A DNA stretch of 64,000 bases from Flabesymbios commensalis (taxonomy: Eukaryota; Annelida; Polychaeta; Terebellida; Flabelligeridae): NCBI GenBank assembly GCA_964017125.1, contig OZ024912.1, positions 57,829,123 through 57,893,122 on the forward strand. Direction: 5' to 3'. The notes beneath the pieces are model-generated. The model searched no databases. It worked only from the letters and a program-made list of their open reading frames with translations, and had not been told where the DNA came from. Position numbers and translations under genes: made by a program. The first letter of the stretch is position 1; each line of letters starts with the position of its first letter. Positions 35,475-47,122 of the stretch are shown piece by piece.

Positions 35475-35584
35475 ACCCAGAAAAGGCAAGCCATTGAGCC
35501 TAATTATGTTGGATGGATGTTGGGCCAGTTTTGTAATGATGGTCCAACATCAAACTGACATTGGATCAACCTCTCTTGTTTGCC
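35475..35584. repeat. Decayed G-family palindrome
   Basis: CCCAGAAAAGGCAAG to CCTCTCTTGTTTG, with centre GGGCCAGTTTTGTAATGATGG. Confidence 0.5.
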
Positions 35585-35765
35585 CCCTGTATCTAGGGGG
35601 TGGGGGGATGATAACTGTTAAATCAATTTGTGTTTGCATGTGTGATCAACATCATTCTGATGTTTGTCTTATCATTCACAAATACTTTTTAATCCAACCA
35701 GTATTTCTTAATTGTCATTTTTACATTTTCTTATATAATTAAATGCAGCGAACACATTAACACAA

Positions 35766-35812
35766 ATATATATGTATATACATATGGATATATATATATA
35801 TGTATATATTAA
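35766..35812. repeat. TA/TATG simple repeat
   Basis: Alternating ATATGTATATAC and GGATATATATATATATG. Confidence 0.8.
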
Positions 35813-36214
35813 ATATATCATATGTAGTACAATATCATTGCTACACCTTTCACAATATATAAAACATAAGGACGTATTATACATTGTCAGATTGATACTT
35901 AAATGCTATGCAGAGAAAGACATGTATATTTGGGGAAAAAACATATGTAAATGCCAATAACTTTTATGTGGTGGAATTGCTTCCAGCATGATAAGTTATG
36001 TTATCAATAAATTTAGATACATCAAATTACCAATAATGGAAAAAGAACGACAACAAAAGGTAGCTTTTAATTAAATAAACCCACTTTGCATATATCTAAT
36101 TCCCAGTGCTAGCTCAAAGAGAATAACATATTTTGATAGAAGTAGTTGACAACCATAGATATAAATGAGAAAGTGGTTACCCGATATATACTTTATATAT
36201 CCAACAACAGATCG

Positions 36215-36320
36215 CAGCAGGCAGGAGACGTTAAAACAATGTTGGTTGAATGTTGGCCCTCCGTCTGCGACGCTGGCCCAACATTCAACCAACATTGTTT
36301 CAACATCTCGTGTCTGCTAA
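36215..36320. repeat. G-family palindrome
   Basis: CAGCAGGCAGGAGACGTT to AACATCTCGTGTCTGCT, centred near CCGTCTGCGACGCTGG. Confidence 0.75.
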
Positions 36321-36625
36321 GACCATATATATATGTTTTCAATCATATTGCAGACTAAGTAAGTATGTACTTCAATACAATTAAAAAGACATTTAAACCT
36401 CTAAATCTGATAAAATCAATTTATGGCCATCAAATGTACATGTGTATACTGCTACAAGAATTAGAAAATGTTGTCAATTTAAAAAAATAATATTATGATT
36501 GAAAATAGATCGCATGTTCCATATTGTATATGCGACATGGGCGCTTCAAGAGTTAGAATATGTGATATAGGCCTACAACGTACAGGATAAATAATACTTG
36601 ATGTACATGTATACTGCGGACACAT

Positions 36626-36864
36626 TTAACCCTTAGAGCACTGATGGCGCCTACAGTAGACATTCTGTGTTTCTGTAAGCACCTGTATAACCAATTGCTA
36701 AAAATAAAATATGCTATCAATTTTGAAGCACAGATATATGCTGGGACTTAAATTTCACAAATTACATATATTTTCAGTCACTTGAAGTTGTGTGTCGCGG
36801 TAGCGAGACACAACTTCAAGTGACTGAAAATTCAAATTGAATAGCTCAGTCATCTAAGGGTTAA
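36626..36864 (-). mobile_element. TTAA MITE family E
   Basis: TTAACCCTTAGAGCACTGAT to CAGTCATCTAAGGGTTAA. The hairpin runs in reverse (GTTGTGTGTCGCGGTAGCGA). Confidence 0.8.
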
Positions 36865-37299
36865 TAACATATTTTTACTTGAGATAAAACTGTTTCATTC
36901 AAGAACACAGCCCGACATTTCTAGCTTAATTTGCAGTTTCATACCAGCAAACATGAAACAGTTCTCTGATGGTGGGAGAATGTGAATCCAATAAGTAACA
37001 GGCGGTGGCCAACATCAATCCAACATTGGCTCACTACATGTATCTGTCGGGATTGTGGATTTCTTCTCCCAGTTTACTCTATCATCAAAGTTAAAAAATA
37101 GGTGTGCCAATATTTGCAATCGACATAGTAGCGTTATAATAGGACATCACAATTTAAAAAAACAAGAGATTCTCTACAAGTCGGAGACAAGAACCTGTGT
37201 CTGCAGTATCAACGGTACCTTTAAACGGCAACGAACTGAATTTTTACCCACTTGTGTGTCTCGAAAATAATGTGCCAGCAGAAACTGAAGTGATGATTG

Positions 37300-37527
37300 T
37301 CAGGCGATTGTCATCTCCATCCACTACAAGCCACGAATTGCGACATTTTGCTGTCGCAATTCTCGACTTGTAATGGATGAAGATCCATCAGTGGGTTGCA
37401 GATGAAAAACATATATTGTTATTATTAAACAATTTCATGAACATTTTCGTTCCAAAACCCCTGGGTTTTAAGAAGGTAAGTCATTCTTCAGAGATGCAAA
37501 AAAATGTTGCTTGGGGCTTAAAGAGTT
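37300..37527 (+). mobile_element. Decayed family C MITE
   Basis: Hairpin CATCCACTACAAGCCACGAA, a longer loop (GCGACATTTTGCTGTCGC), and right end GGGGCTTAAAGAGTT. Confidence 0.6.
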
Positions 37528-38112
37528 TAGAATCTCTTCTCAATTTGCTTTTATGATGTATTATTCAGGTCGGTTTATCCCAGTCCTGGTGCTTATAAGG
37601 TTGAAGAAAAATCTCCTATTGAGCTATTTGTGTATTGCTCAATAAAGGGGCCACCATTCAATTTCTAAGGGGGGGTGCGCTGGGGTTTTTAAACTGGACA
37701 AATTATTTATTTCACGTCCGATCAGCAATACTTAATTTTTTTCACATGTCCTCTGCCTGAAAGAAAATATTTATTTCACTTTCTCAGAAATTTTTTTCAG
37801 TCAACAAAGTTTGATCCCAAACTAGGCTTAGTATTCATCTGGAGGCTAAGGAGAAGAGTGAAGCAAGGCTTCACAAATTTCAGGGTAATTTAATTATGCT
37901 GTGTGAAGTGAGGCTTACATTTTTTTCAAGGACCATTAAATACAACAAAAAACTATTTATTTAACACAAATTCAGTCTGAAAATATTTATTTCGAAATAA
38001 TTCCACCCCCCTCTCCCCTGTAGATTGAATGGTGGCCCCCTAAATGCCATTCAGCTTTTCAAAAAATGTTACTGTATTTGACACCCGTATGGTGAGAACA
38101 TTGACCATTACT

Positions 38113-38175
38113 CACTGGGCACACAACATTGTTGCGAAGTTGAATCAATGTCGCAACAACGCTGTGTGCCCAGTG
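38113..38175. repeat. Short palindrome CACTGGGCACACAAC
   Basis: 63 bp, CACTGGGCACACAACATTGT to ACAACGCTGTGTGCCCAGTG. Possibly related to the copy at 58562-58635. Confidence 0.7.
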
Positions 38176-38769
38176 AAAAAGGAGTGCAGGAACAGATAAT
38201 TTTTTAGAGACACACATCATGGAAAAAACAAGATATAACATCTCCTAGGAATTAAAAGGTGCCACTTAGCACCTTTGAATCCCTGGGATATGAATAAAAT
38301 TCGCAAAACAAATAGTGGAAGAATCTCTTCTCAGTAGACAATACACACAATCTTCCAATTATCACCTGAGTTCCAACATCACATACCACACGTATCACAA
38401 TTGCTATTTTCCTTACTTTTTCACATTCAAGTCCAGCTTAGATTTATGAAAATATATGTCCGATGTATTAAACCCATGTACACAAAGTGAGGATAAAAAA
38501 CACCTGTTGAAAGGTTTAATATTATAAATGCTGAGAAGTACATATTCTACAGCAAAAACAAAATAAAAATAACAGAACTGTTGTTATTTAGATGTTACAT
38601 GGCAAACATAACGTATATACTAATGTAATTTTGTAGTTAACTTTTATATCTTTGAGAATTCTACACTGTCCTGCAATGTAGTTGGCGCTAGAATAAAATA
38701 TAAACAATTGAAATGCAAAAAAAAAAAATTGTTGCCTTGCACTTAAAAGATCACATTTCCCACCTTTAT

Positions 38770-39007
38770 TAACTCTTGTACTGCTACACCCATATTGATA
38801 CTACAGATTAAGCAATATTCAAAATGAAGAAAATATAGTGAAACTGGTACAATATTTTGTGGTATGCTCAGTTAGTCAAATAATGAAATATTGGAGATGT
38901 CTAACGTTATATATCAAAATGATATTTGAGGCTGAAAATTGTATTAGAAATTCAAGTTTTGAATGAGCGAAAAAATAGTAAGAAACAGTTTAGGAGGACA
39001 ACGGTTA
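38770..39007 (+). mobile_element. TTAA MITE family D, decayed
   Basis: TTAACTCTTGTACTGCTAC to GAGGACAACGGTTAA. Hairpin arms around GAGGCTGAAAATTGTA. Confidence 0.55.
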
Positions 39008-39215
39008 ACGAAATAATACAACCTTCTAATCGCAAGACAACAATATACTCATAAACAATCTTGAAGCTCCTGTGATGCATTTTTAACGTCCAAGATTCAC
39101 AATTACATTATTTTCATTCCAGTCACTCAGGATCAGGTTATCACACCTCCCAGTTCGCTAGTCAGCACAAGACGTCAGCCGCAGGTTGATTAGATGTTCG
39201 GAGACCATAAGGACG

Positions 39216-39464
39216 TTAACCCTTTCAGCGCGGGGAGCGATTTTAGACGTCAGAATCTGACATCTAAAGATGTCAGATCCTGTCGTCTAAAATCGATCCG
39301 TGCACTGAAATTTTTTTTTAAATATAATGGTCGTAGACACATAACATAGGCACCGTATCCCAATGAAGCAGAACTTAGAGCTAACTGAGACATTTATCAA
39401 ATTGAAAAAAAAACTTTGGTCTCCATGGTTTATACAAAAATATTTCAGGGTTGTATGGGCTAAA
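39216..39464 (+). mobile_element. TTAA MITE family P1
   Basis: TTAACCCTTTCAGCGCGGGG at the left, a hairpin with GACGTCAGAATCTGACATC, and a decayed right end at TTGTATGGGCTAAA. Confidence 0.75.
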
Positions 39465-40237
39465 CCAACAATTAAACAACGTAGGGTTAACATCTTGTGC
39501 TGCTGTGCTCATATCATATGTGTCATTGTAGCCGAATATCCGCCACTGACACAAAAAGTCCAACCCGTTCTTACTTTCAAGAAGCAAACTCTGTAAGACG
39601 ACTGTGCGCAAGTCATCTTGATAATAAATGGTCGTATCTGCCACTTCATAAAGTGGTCGATACAACTTTTTAAACCAAGGTGAAAATGTGGGTCATCTCT
39701 TGTCGAATACACATTGTATACTGATATATTTATGTACATAACTGTAGATTTTCAAAGTCTTCCTTGAGCATTTGCTATCAGGTCATGGTCATTTCTATAA
39801 AGTCACTGTTTTTTATTAGAATAACACAAGTCTCCAGCATCAAACTGTTTATAATCATTGCATTGCTATCTGCATGGAAAGAACACTGTCATTGATGTCA
39901 CACACATCACTGTCCCGTTACACACAGCCAATTTATTCACAATTGGTCTGCGTGTGCACACATTAATTGATCCCCCTTGTGGCAAAAGTGTATATCTGTC
40001 ATTTGTCACTTTAGACACAAGGGTTGATTGCACTCTGTCTCTCCGTCTGTCTGAAAATCGTAGTGATTACAACGATATATATAATGTCGTGACCACTCCG
40101 TACCACGTTATGTGTGAGCGGCGAGCACCTCATCGAATCAGATGAGCTGCTCATCTCACATCATCAAAAGTAAGACCACATATCTATCATTTCACTCAAT
40201 TTTGTTGCAACTGTTTCACTCACAAACACGTACGAGA
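39465..40237. other. Region downstream of CREBRF
   Basis: No coding segment recognised. It includes a CTGCCACTT hairpin remnant at 39607-39680. On the minus strand this is where a CREBRF 3' UTR could extend; possible minus-strand AATAAA signals occur near 39811 and 39931. Confidence 0.35.
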
Positions 40238-40744
40238 CCCAGCAAACACGAGATATTGGTTTAATTCTCCATCGTCGTCGCATGGGTTATCTAGTATTAT
40301 AACATTATTGGGTCAGCATCTCGCGTAGCAGGCTTTTGTGGAAGCTTCTTCAAAAAACTAGAATCCAAAAGCACGAGCAGGGTCGAGTCACACCAAAATT
40401 TCATTTTTTTTCATTACCCTGCTGTGGACAATTCTTCACTGTTTAGATGATTGCACTTTATCACTCATCTACCTCTAGGCCACATCTGAGAATTAGGAAA
40501 GGCTAAGAGCGCGAGAGCGGATAAGTGCTCACCCAGCAAGCGTGGGATATCGAACCAATGCCGGTTTAATGTTAAATAGGCCACCTTGCAGACAAACATC
40601 GGATCAATTTCTCATGTCTGCTGGGCATTTTCAGAACCCAGCAAAAACAAGACATCAACCCAATGTTCATTTCATGTTGAGCCATCGTCTAAGACACTGC
40701 CCCAACATTAAAACAGCATTGGGTCAATATATCGCGTTTGCTGG
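40238..40744. repeat. Three G-family palindromes in a cluster
   Basis: Copies at about 40238-40332, 40532-40625 and 40637-40744. The last runs from CCCAGCAAAAACAAGACATC to AATATATCGCGTTTGCTGG and is the most symmetric; the first is decayed. Confidence 0.7.
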
Positions 40745-41080
40745 AAAAATGCAACTGTATATAATGGCTTGTCTTGTGGGAGTGAGGCAGATCATAAGTG
40801 TTACATCAGTATCAGTTATAGCAAGGAAATTCCTTGGTTATGGTGAAGGGCTAGGCCCAGCTGTCGTACCGTACCATGGGTACAGTGGTACCCGCAAGCC
40901 TGGTACACAATAGACTTAGATCACACAATACATTGACTGAATTCTGACAGTGGCCTGGGAGCTTGGCACAGCATTCATCCGAGATATTGTGAGAGTATGG
41001 TTGACAAGGCAAATAATTTGCATCACTTTGGCATTGGGCATAGTCAAACACTGCAGTCCGTGCCATTCCGGGTACACCAT

Positions 41081-44000
41081 TTACTCCTGTGTGTCAGTGG
41101 AGTTGATTGGACGCAGTCCTCCTGTTCGATCCCCAGTTTTAGCAATGTTTTCCAGCACAGAATTAACGTACTCAGATGTGTGGCCGGCAATCATAACAGC
41201 TGTAACAGCAGAACAGTTTGTGTAAATATGAATTATGAAGAAACATCACAAGAACAATCACATAATGTATGTCATTGTATGAATTATTTAAGACACTATG
41301 ACTTTGTGCAAATTATATAGAAGAAAATTATTTGTATCTTGAGGCAATTTTGAATTGCATTTTTATATGTAGGCGTATATATTGGAATTGAAATCAAAAA
41401 AGCTTAATAATATAGACTTCATATGGGCTCTGTTACAGCATAATTATCTGTAATCATATTTTTCCGAAAGATACACTCCTTAATCATGTTAATTACAAAA
41501 GTAGCATAATGTCTTATATAAAGACTTATATAATTATCCTAATAAATCTAGTACTATTACTCACTCAGGTTATCTTTGATGAGGCTATCAAGCTTAGTTG
41601 TCAGCTTTTCTCTCTCATCAGTCAGAGGGACAGTAGTGACGCGGTGCACTGATTCCGCACGAATATTTTTCAGCACCTTCAAGAGTTGAGCTGCAATAAC
41701 AATAGGAACGATTATTAATTTTTTCGTGAGGAATTAAAATATATTGTCCTACTGCCTGATTATTGTTCATTTAATTGATTGATTTGTTGATTGATTGATT
41801 GACTGAAAAATATGTTTTGCCACCTCATTTTCATTGAAATTATATTTTTTGAAAAATCATTCATTGATTGATCTATAATTCATGATGAATTGATTGTTGA
41901 TTCTCATATACTGTACTACATTCATTGATTACACATTGTCATTCAAGTCAAATTATTAACTTTCATTGATTATGTCAATTAGTTGACTACCCAGCAAACA
42001 TGACACTGAGCAAATGTTGTTTTAATGTTGTGCCACTGTCTGCGATGCTGGCCCAACATTAAAACAACATTGGTTCATCGTCTCAAGTTTGCTGGGTAGT
42101 CAATTAGTTCACAAATAAACATACCATGTTCTTGGTGCAGACCATGTAGCTTCAGCTTGTGTGCCTCGTGTTGCGCCTTTTTCTTCAAGCGACACGCTCG
42201 GGAGGCATACTTATTCTTCTCCTTGCGTGTCTTTGACCTGGCCGGTGAAGGCATCTCACTGACGGGTACCATGCCATTCATTTGTCTGCCGAGATGAGCC
42301 AGCTCACGACCAATCTGGTAGAGTTTCCAGGGATTTGCATTCACATCATTACCGTCCCCACGTCTGGCCTTCCCGTTGTGCTTGTACTTGTTCTGATTCA
42401 GTTCTGGATCGAACACTGGATCCTCAAACTGGTTCAGCACATGTGGATCCTTGTTACGGAAAGTTTTGCAGAGTCGCTTGCCCTTTGGGCCTTTGGACTG
42501 TGTGTTGTACTGCCAGAAATAACGCTTTTCTTTTCTACCAGTTAATATGATGTCTTCAAGGAATGAGGCAGCGTCAGGATCTAAGAAAAAAAAATACTGT
42601 AAAAGTCACATTGCTGGGTTAGGGTTGGGTCAGCATTGCAAACAGTGGGCTAACACCAGCCCAGCATTGTGTCGACACCTCGTGTTGGATAGTGATTTGA
42701 CAAAGGTGAGTGTTCAAAGATGTTTAAGGCTGCACGATCAGGGGGAGAAAACATGTTAGTGATCAAATACTATCTATAAACTGCTTCTAAATAAATTATG
42801 TGTCAGATACTTATTCAATTTGCAAAAAATTCTTTCCAAGGCACAGAAATAATTTAGAAAACTATACTTATTCAATACATCCAATGATTGGAGATAATTG
42901 TACATGTATTTTTATATGCATGAATGGGAAGAACATTGAGTAGTAAAGTAGAAAAAATAGCATAGAGACATGAAACAATAAAATTGCGCCGGGAAAACAA
43001 TCTTGGTACTTGTGTCAAACAACTACGAAGATACTTTATCAAGGTGCTTTCTTGCTGTACATACCCGATTCATTGAAGCTGACGTTGAATTCACTGTCTG
43101 CATCACTGTCATCATCATATGAGTCAGCGCAGTCCATGTCGTCATCAACTGTGGAAGCAGGAACGACTACTTCTGGCTTAATTATAACTGAAAAAAAGAG
43201 ATCAGCCAATTCAATATTTAAATATCTCAGAGGCCCTTGGTCTCAAATTCAATAAGAGCTATGCATATGTATGCAATTAAAGTCCCCTGCCAAGCACAAT
43301 CTTCAAAAAACAATTTCACACCGTTCAGCCCTAGCCAACAGGAGGTGTTGGCCCAATTTTGGGCTGATGTTGGCCCATCGTACACGACGCTGGCCTAACA
43401 TCAGCCGAACATTGGGCAAACGCCTCGTGTTTGCTGAGTTATTATATTCCCCGGAAACCTCTATTTACTGATAGCATGCCAATATGACAATATTAAAATA
43501 TCAAGGATATATAGCACACTCACTTGTCGGAGCTGTTTGTGGTTTGGAGACGTGTCTTGGTGTGTTGAAATTCAGTTCCATGTCGTCATGGATGAACTGT
43601 TTGATTTCCTCCCACTTGCTTTCTGTCATGGTCGTTGGACGTGACTTGTGTTGTGAATTAGGTACACTGCCTCTACCATGTGTACCAGCTTCGTCGGATG
43701 TGATTGTGGCAGAGGTGACTGTGGCAGAAGGTGTGGGTAGAGTGGTGCTAGACCAGATGGTAGATGTGGCCTGTGTCCCATTCATAACGTCTTTGGGGGT
43801 GTTCACAACCACTCCAGGAGCGTTCACTCCCAGTTTGTTTGCAGTGACAAACGATATTGTTCCAGTGACTGCAGTGACACTGCAGACTGACATCATCGAC
43901 AGATTGGAAGTTGTGCCTGCCATAGGGGCAGAGACACAAATGTTGAGGGGCACAGATGCCTGTGTACATGGGATCAATGTAGTGAGGGATGAGCTCGCAG

Positions 44001-44508
44001 TGGAGCTTCTCTGTCCTGGGGATGGAACTCCTCCACCACTTTGGTAAAGTCCTCCATTTGTGCGACCACCAGGAATCCAACCAGTCTGGTTGTAGCCGTT
44101 CCAGTCCAGGCCCGTACCAAGCACAGCCTCAGCCTCATCCAGAGCTGATACTGACTGATCTGTGTTGAGGGCGTTCAGCGTAGGACCTTCCAAGGCTCGC
44201 TTTCCAAGTTGGAACACCTCTTCCATCTTAATGTCTGCAGGGTCAATCGGTGGCATGCTGCTGAACACATCTAAATCCAGCAGGTCATCACTTGTCTCAC
44301 TCAGACCTCTCAGGGGGTCCATATTGTCAAAGTAGCTGCCTGTACTCTCAGCAGTACTGGCACAGGGACTCAGCACTGCGGACTGCTTATCAAATTGTTC
44401 ATGTTCGTACATCATATGGTTGGTGTGCCCATCTGGAGGCAGCAGGTCCAGCTGAAGCATGTGGTCAGGCAGTGCCGGTCCAGTGTGGTCGTGAAATAAG
44501 CCACTCAT
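41081..44508 (-). CDS. CREBRF: CREB3 regulatory factor (Luman recruitment factor), bZIP protein
   Basis: Exons in coding order: 44508-43524, 43187-43065, 42580-42125, 41690-41565, 41199-41081. The total is 1809 nt, 602 residues plus TAA, with all four introns in phase 1. Exon 1 encodes an acidic then Ser/Thr-rich region, with LPDHMLQLDLL near the start. Exon 2 adds an acidic patch (DDDMDCADSYDDDSDADSEF). Exon 3 has KRYFWQYN and the basic region (RKEKNKYASRACRLKKKAQ, about residues 487-505), followed by a weak zipper that continues into exon 4 (QLLKVLKNI, then LIKDNL). Exon 5 ends with HTSEYVNSVLENIAK and GGL. These blocks match vertebrate CREBRF in order, including RKEKNK.ASRACRLKKKAQ, LIKD and GQTSEFVNQVLE. 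Human CREBRF is 639 residues, so this copy looks whole. In vertebrates it represses CREB3 signalling; fly REPTOR is the relative acting below TORC1. The first exon opens in frame upstream to at least 44541, so translation could begin in an earlier exon. Confidence 0.95.
41740..41815. repeat. ATTG simple repeat in CREBRF intron 4
   Basis: Imperfect TTGATTGATTGATTGAC runs in the last third of the phase-1 intron between exons 3 and 4. The ATTGATTG pattern recurs loosely to about 41930. Confidence 0.6.
41988..42098. repeat. G-family palindrome in CREBRF with direct repeats
   Basis: TACCCAGCAAACATGAC to GTTTGCTGGGTA. It is flanked exactly by GTCAATTAGTTGAC (41974-41987) and GTCAATTAGTTCAC (42099-42112), 13 of 14 bases the same: the best target-site duplication seen for this family. 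It ends about 20 nt from the exon 3 donor. Confidence 0.85.
42612..42686. repeat. Decayed G-family palindrome in CREBRF intron 2
   Basis: TGGGTTAGGGTTGGGTCAGC to GTGTCGACACCTCGTGTTGG. It lies about 30 nt upstream of the exon 3 acceptor on the minus strand. Confidence 0.5.
43330..43436. repeat. G-family palindrome in CREBRF intron 1
   Basis: CCTAGCCAACAGGAGGTGTT to AACGCCTCGTGTTTGCTG, centre GGCCCATCGTACACGACGCT. Confidence 0.75.
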
Positions 44509-44664
44509 ATCTGTGTTTGTGTACTTAGCTCCTGCTTTTTGCTACAACACAAAAAGGGATATTAAGGTTTAAAGTTGCTGTTCGAGTAAATTCACACATT
44601 ATTAATAACGAATAATACAAAAAGAAATGAGACAGTGTACAGTGGTTGCTTTCTCTGATATGTC

Positions 44665-44978
44665 TTATCCCTTACACAGCTGAGTACGACTATTCTGCTG
44701 TGCAAAGCCAAAAGGCAGTGACTGTAGTTACTTCCTTTTGGCTTTGCACAGCAGTATTGTCGTTTTTAATCCATTTTATTAGCTGATCAAATCACTGTCA
44801 TTGGGAACGAAATGATTGTTTAAACATCAAGATTGGCAAGTGTTTAGTCCCAAAATAGACAAATAGGACTAATAATTTTTATACACTTGAAGACTTGAAG
44901 TTGTGGTTCACGGTAGCAAGACACAACTTCAAGTGGATGAAAAAATTAAATAAATTAACTTAGTGCGATAAGGGTTAA
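44665..44978 (+). mobile_element. TTAA MITE family F, long form
   Basis: CCCTTACACAGCTGAGTACG to GTGCGATAAGGGTTAA. It carries the shared hairpin plus a second hairpin with arms GCTGTGCAAAGCCAAAAGG and the complement. Confidence 0.7.
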
Positions 44979-45342
44979 TTGGATATAATTTATACAATAT
45001 TCGAGTGAGCTACTCAGCTGGAAAAATGAGGCCAAAAAGGGGCAATTATTCAGTTAGACTTAATATAACTTTGCAAACTGGCTGATAAACCCTTTCATAT
45101 CCAAGGGGACGATATGTTTATAAAGTTATTTTTTTCATATGTGGGCCTACCAGGAAGCAACACCATCGAAGTAGGCTACACAACGGTCACATAACGTTAT
45201 TTTGTACACTATTTGTATATTTATAATATGGGGTACTCAACCGCTATACCATGCCAAGATAAAATGTCTGTATTGATCATGTTGACCAATCTTTATTATG
45301 CAAAAACTGTTTGTTGTGAACTTCCTGGTGAGAGTGAGTCGC

Positions 45343-45964
45343 GTGGGGACCCTGACGTGGTGCTAATATTGGATTAATGTTGGACCGGTGCCGGAGACGG
45401 TGGACCAGTGCTGAACCAACGTTGTTTTAACGTCTCGAGTTGCTAGACAGAAAGCGGACACGGACTTGTACGATTGCCTGTTTCGGGAAAGGTGGAGTTT
45501 TTCCGAGAAATCTATCAGCTATGAGGAGAGGTCCCGGAAAACATCAATCGTTCACCCAATGTTGGTTAGGATTTGATCTAACCTCTCACACGATGGGCCA
45601 GCATCAACCAGCATTGGTGAGCGCTTTGGGAAGTCCTATCCAAACTAGAGGAATCGACCCGATGTTAATTTAAAAGTTGGGCCAGTGTCTCCCCAACATT
45701 AAACCAACATTGGGGTCAATATTTCGTGTTTGCCAGGTAGTAGTTTCGGTACTATATACAAAAAACAGCAATTATTGTCTAGATAGTTACTGTTCATTCG
45801 GATTTAACCAGAAATGCATGAGATAATACATTTTTGATGTAGGCCTAACTGACTTGGATCCCAGCAGACACAGAACGTTGAATCAACGTTGGTTTAACGT
45901 TGGTCCCCTACGACATCGTACCAACGTTGAACCAACAATTATTCAACGTCTTGTGTCTACTGGG
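45343..45964. repeat. Cluster of G-family palindromes
   Basis: Copies at about 45343-45447, 45650-45738 and 45860-45964, with a decayed one near 45555-45620. The last, CCCAGCAGACACAGAACGTT to AACGTCTTGTGTCTACTGGG, has the GTTGGTTTAACGTTGG arm type. Confidence 0.7.
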
Positions 45965-46483
45965 TTATCTCACACTACTACCTGCCAGTTCCAAGTTTCT
46001 AAAACTTATTAAATTAGACATAGATGCAGAACTTTCAATATTTTATGTATTTTATTGTGGGTCAAAATACTTCATTAATTGGAGTCGAATCTTAGGTCTC
46101 GCCAAGTCTCATCGGATCCTGTTGCTTAGATTTGACAATTCAAACATATTAGGACATCATGGCTTTTTATGCCTGCTACTGAAAGATTCTAGGTTATCAT
46201 AGCCAGACAGATCGTTTATCTACTTTCACAACGCAAGAATGTAGTGTACGGAGATCGATTGATATATACATATTTTATTGACACCAGGAAGTCTATATAT
46301 ATGTAGGCCCTAACGTTACTCATACGTCAATCGTGGCAACTGGCCGGATAATATATTTTGTGAAATGGTTAACACTGTCTGGTTAAGACTTCGGCCCAAC
46401 ATTAAAACAACATTGGGTCAACGTTTCGTGTTTGCTGAGAGGGTGTGTAAAGTGACAGTGTGATGACTTAGCGGGAGAAGTTC

Positions 46484-46572
46484 ACCCAATGTTGGTACAG
46501 TGTTGGATCAGCGTCTGCGACGCTGGCCCAACATTGTACCAGCACCGGGTGAACGTCTCGTGTTTGGTGGGA
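46484..46572. repeat. G-family palindrome
   Basis: CACCCAATGTTGGTACAGTG to CACTGTACCAACATTGGGTG-like arms, centre AGCGTCTGCGACGCTGG, right end GTCTCGTGTTTGGTGGG. Confidence 0.7.
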
Positions 46573-46582
46573 TAGTTAGAAT

Positions 46583-46666
46583 CACGTGACATCAGGGGCT
46601 GGTAACGATCACGTGGCCACCGTACTTCTATGTCACCGTGTGCACGTGACCGGGGTGTGCCACGTG
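46583..46666. promoter_or_regulatory. Cluster of four CACGTG E-boxes
   Basis: CACGTG at 46583, 46610, 46643 and 46661. Two are followed by AC (CACGTGAC), close to the GTCACGTGAC form bound by MiT/TFE and related bHLH-ZIP factors. The cluster is about 2.1 kb upstream of the first recognised CREBRF coding exon. A regulatory role for CREBRF is inference. Confidence 0.45.
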
Positions 46667-46675
46667 ATACCAGCC

Positions 46676-46774
46676 TTAACCCTTTTACAGCGCTGAATTT
46701 TTTTTGTACAAACTATGGAGACCAAAGGGTTTGTTCAATTTCGAAAAAGTCGATCCCCGCACTGTAAGGGTTAG
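46676..46774 (+). mobile_element. Internally deleted P1 MITE
   Basis: TTAACCCTTTTACAGCGCTG to CGCACTGTAAGGGTTA in about 100 bp; the hairpin has been lost. Confidence 0.65.
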
Positions 46775-47035
46775 AATGACAGGACAACAGGGATAGGCCT
46801 AGGCTATATGTCCGGAATGTGTTTGTTATTCATGCCATCCGTATAGCCTACTAGTATTAAATCCCGTGGATCTTGTGTGGCGATGTACGGTGATGTTCGT
46901 TACTCACACATGGTCGATAGCTCACACTGGTCACACGATGTTGTTTCGACGTTGACTATAATACGCCCAATGGTATCTGCTGCTTTAAAAGTGGCAAATG
47001 CGATATACCAAGGTAACGACATGATTAGGTCCTAC

Positions 47036-47122
47036 CCAACAAACACGATACTTTGAAACTATGTTGTTTCAACGTTAAAAAAATTAAAACAACATTGTTT
47101 CAATGTATCGTGTGTGCTGGGT
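47036..47122. repeat. G-family palindrome, short form
   Basis: CCCAACAAACACGATACTTT to ATGTATCGTGTGTGCTGGG, with arms AACTATGTTGTTTCAACGTT and the complement. It lacks the usual GC-rich centre. Confidence 0.75.

Noticed and set aside
40851-41066. Minus-strand open frame overlapping the CREBRF end
   Set aside because: It lies downstream of the CREBRF stop at 41081 and has no homology I can see.
43484-44047. Long open frame on the plus strand opposite CREBRF exon 1
   Set aside because: It is the antisense shadow of a well-supported coding exon and has no domain or splice support of its own.
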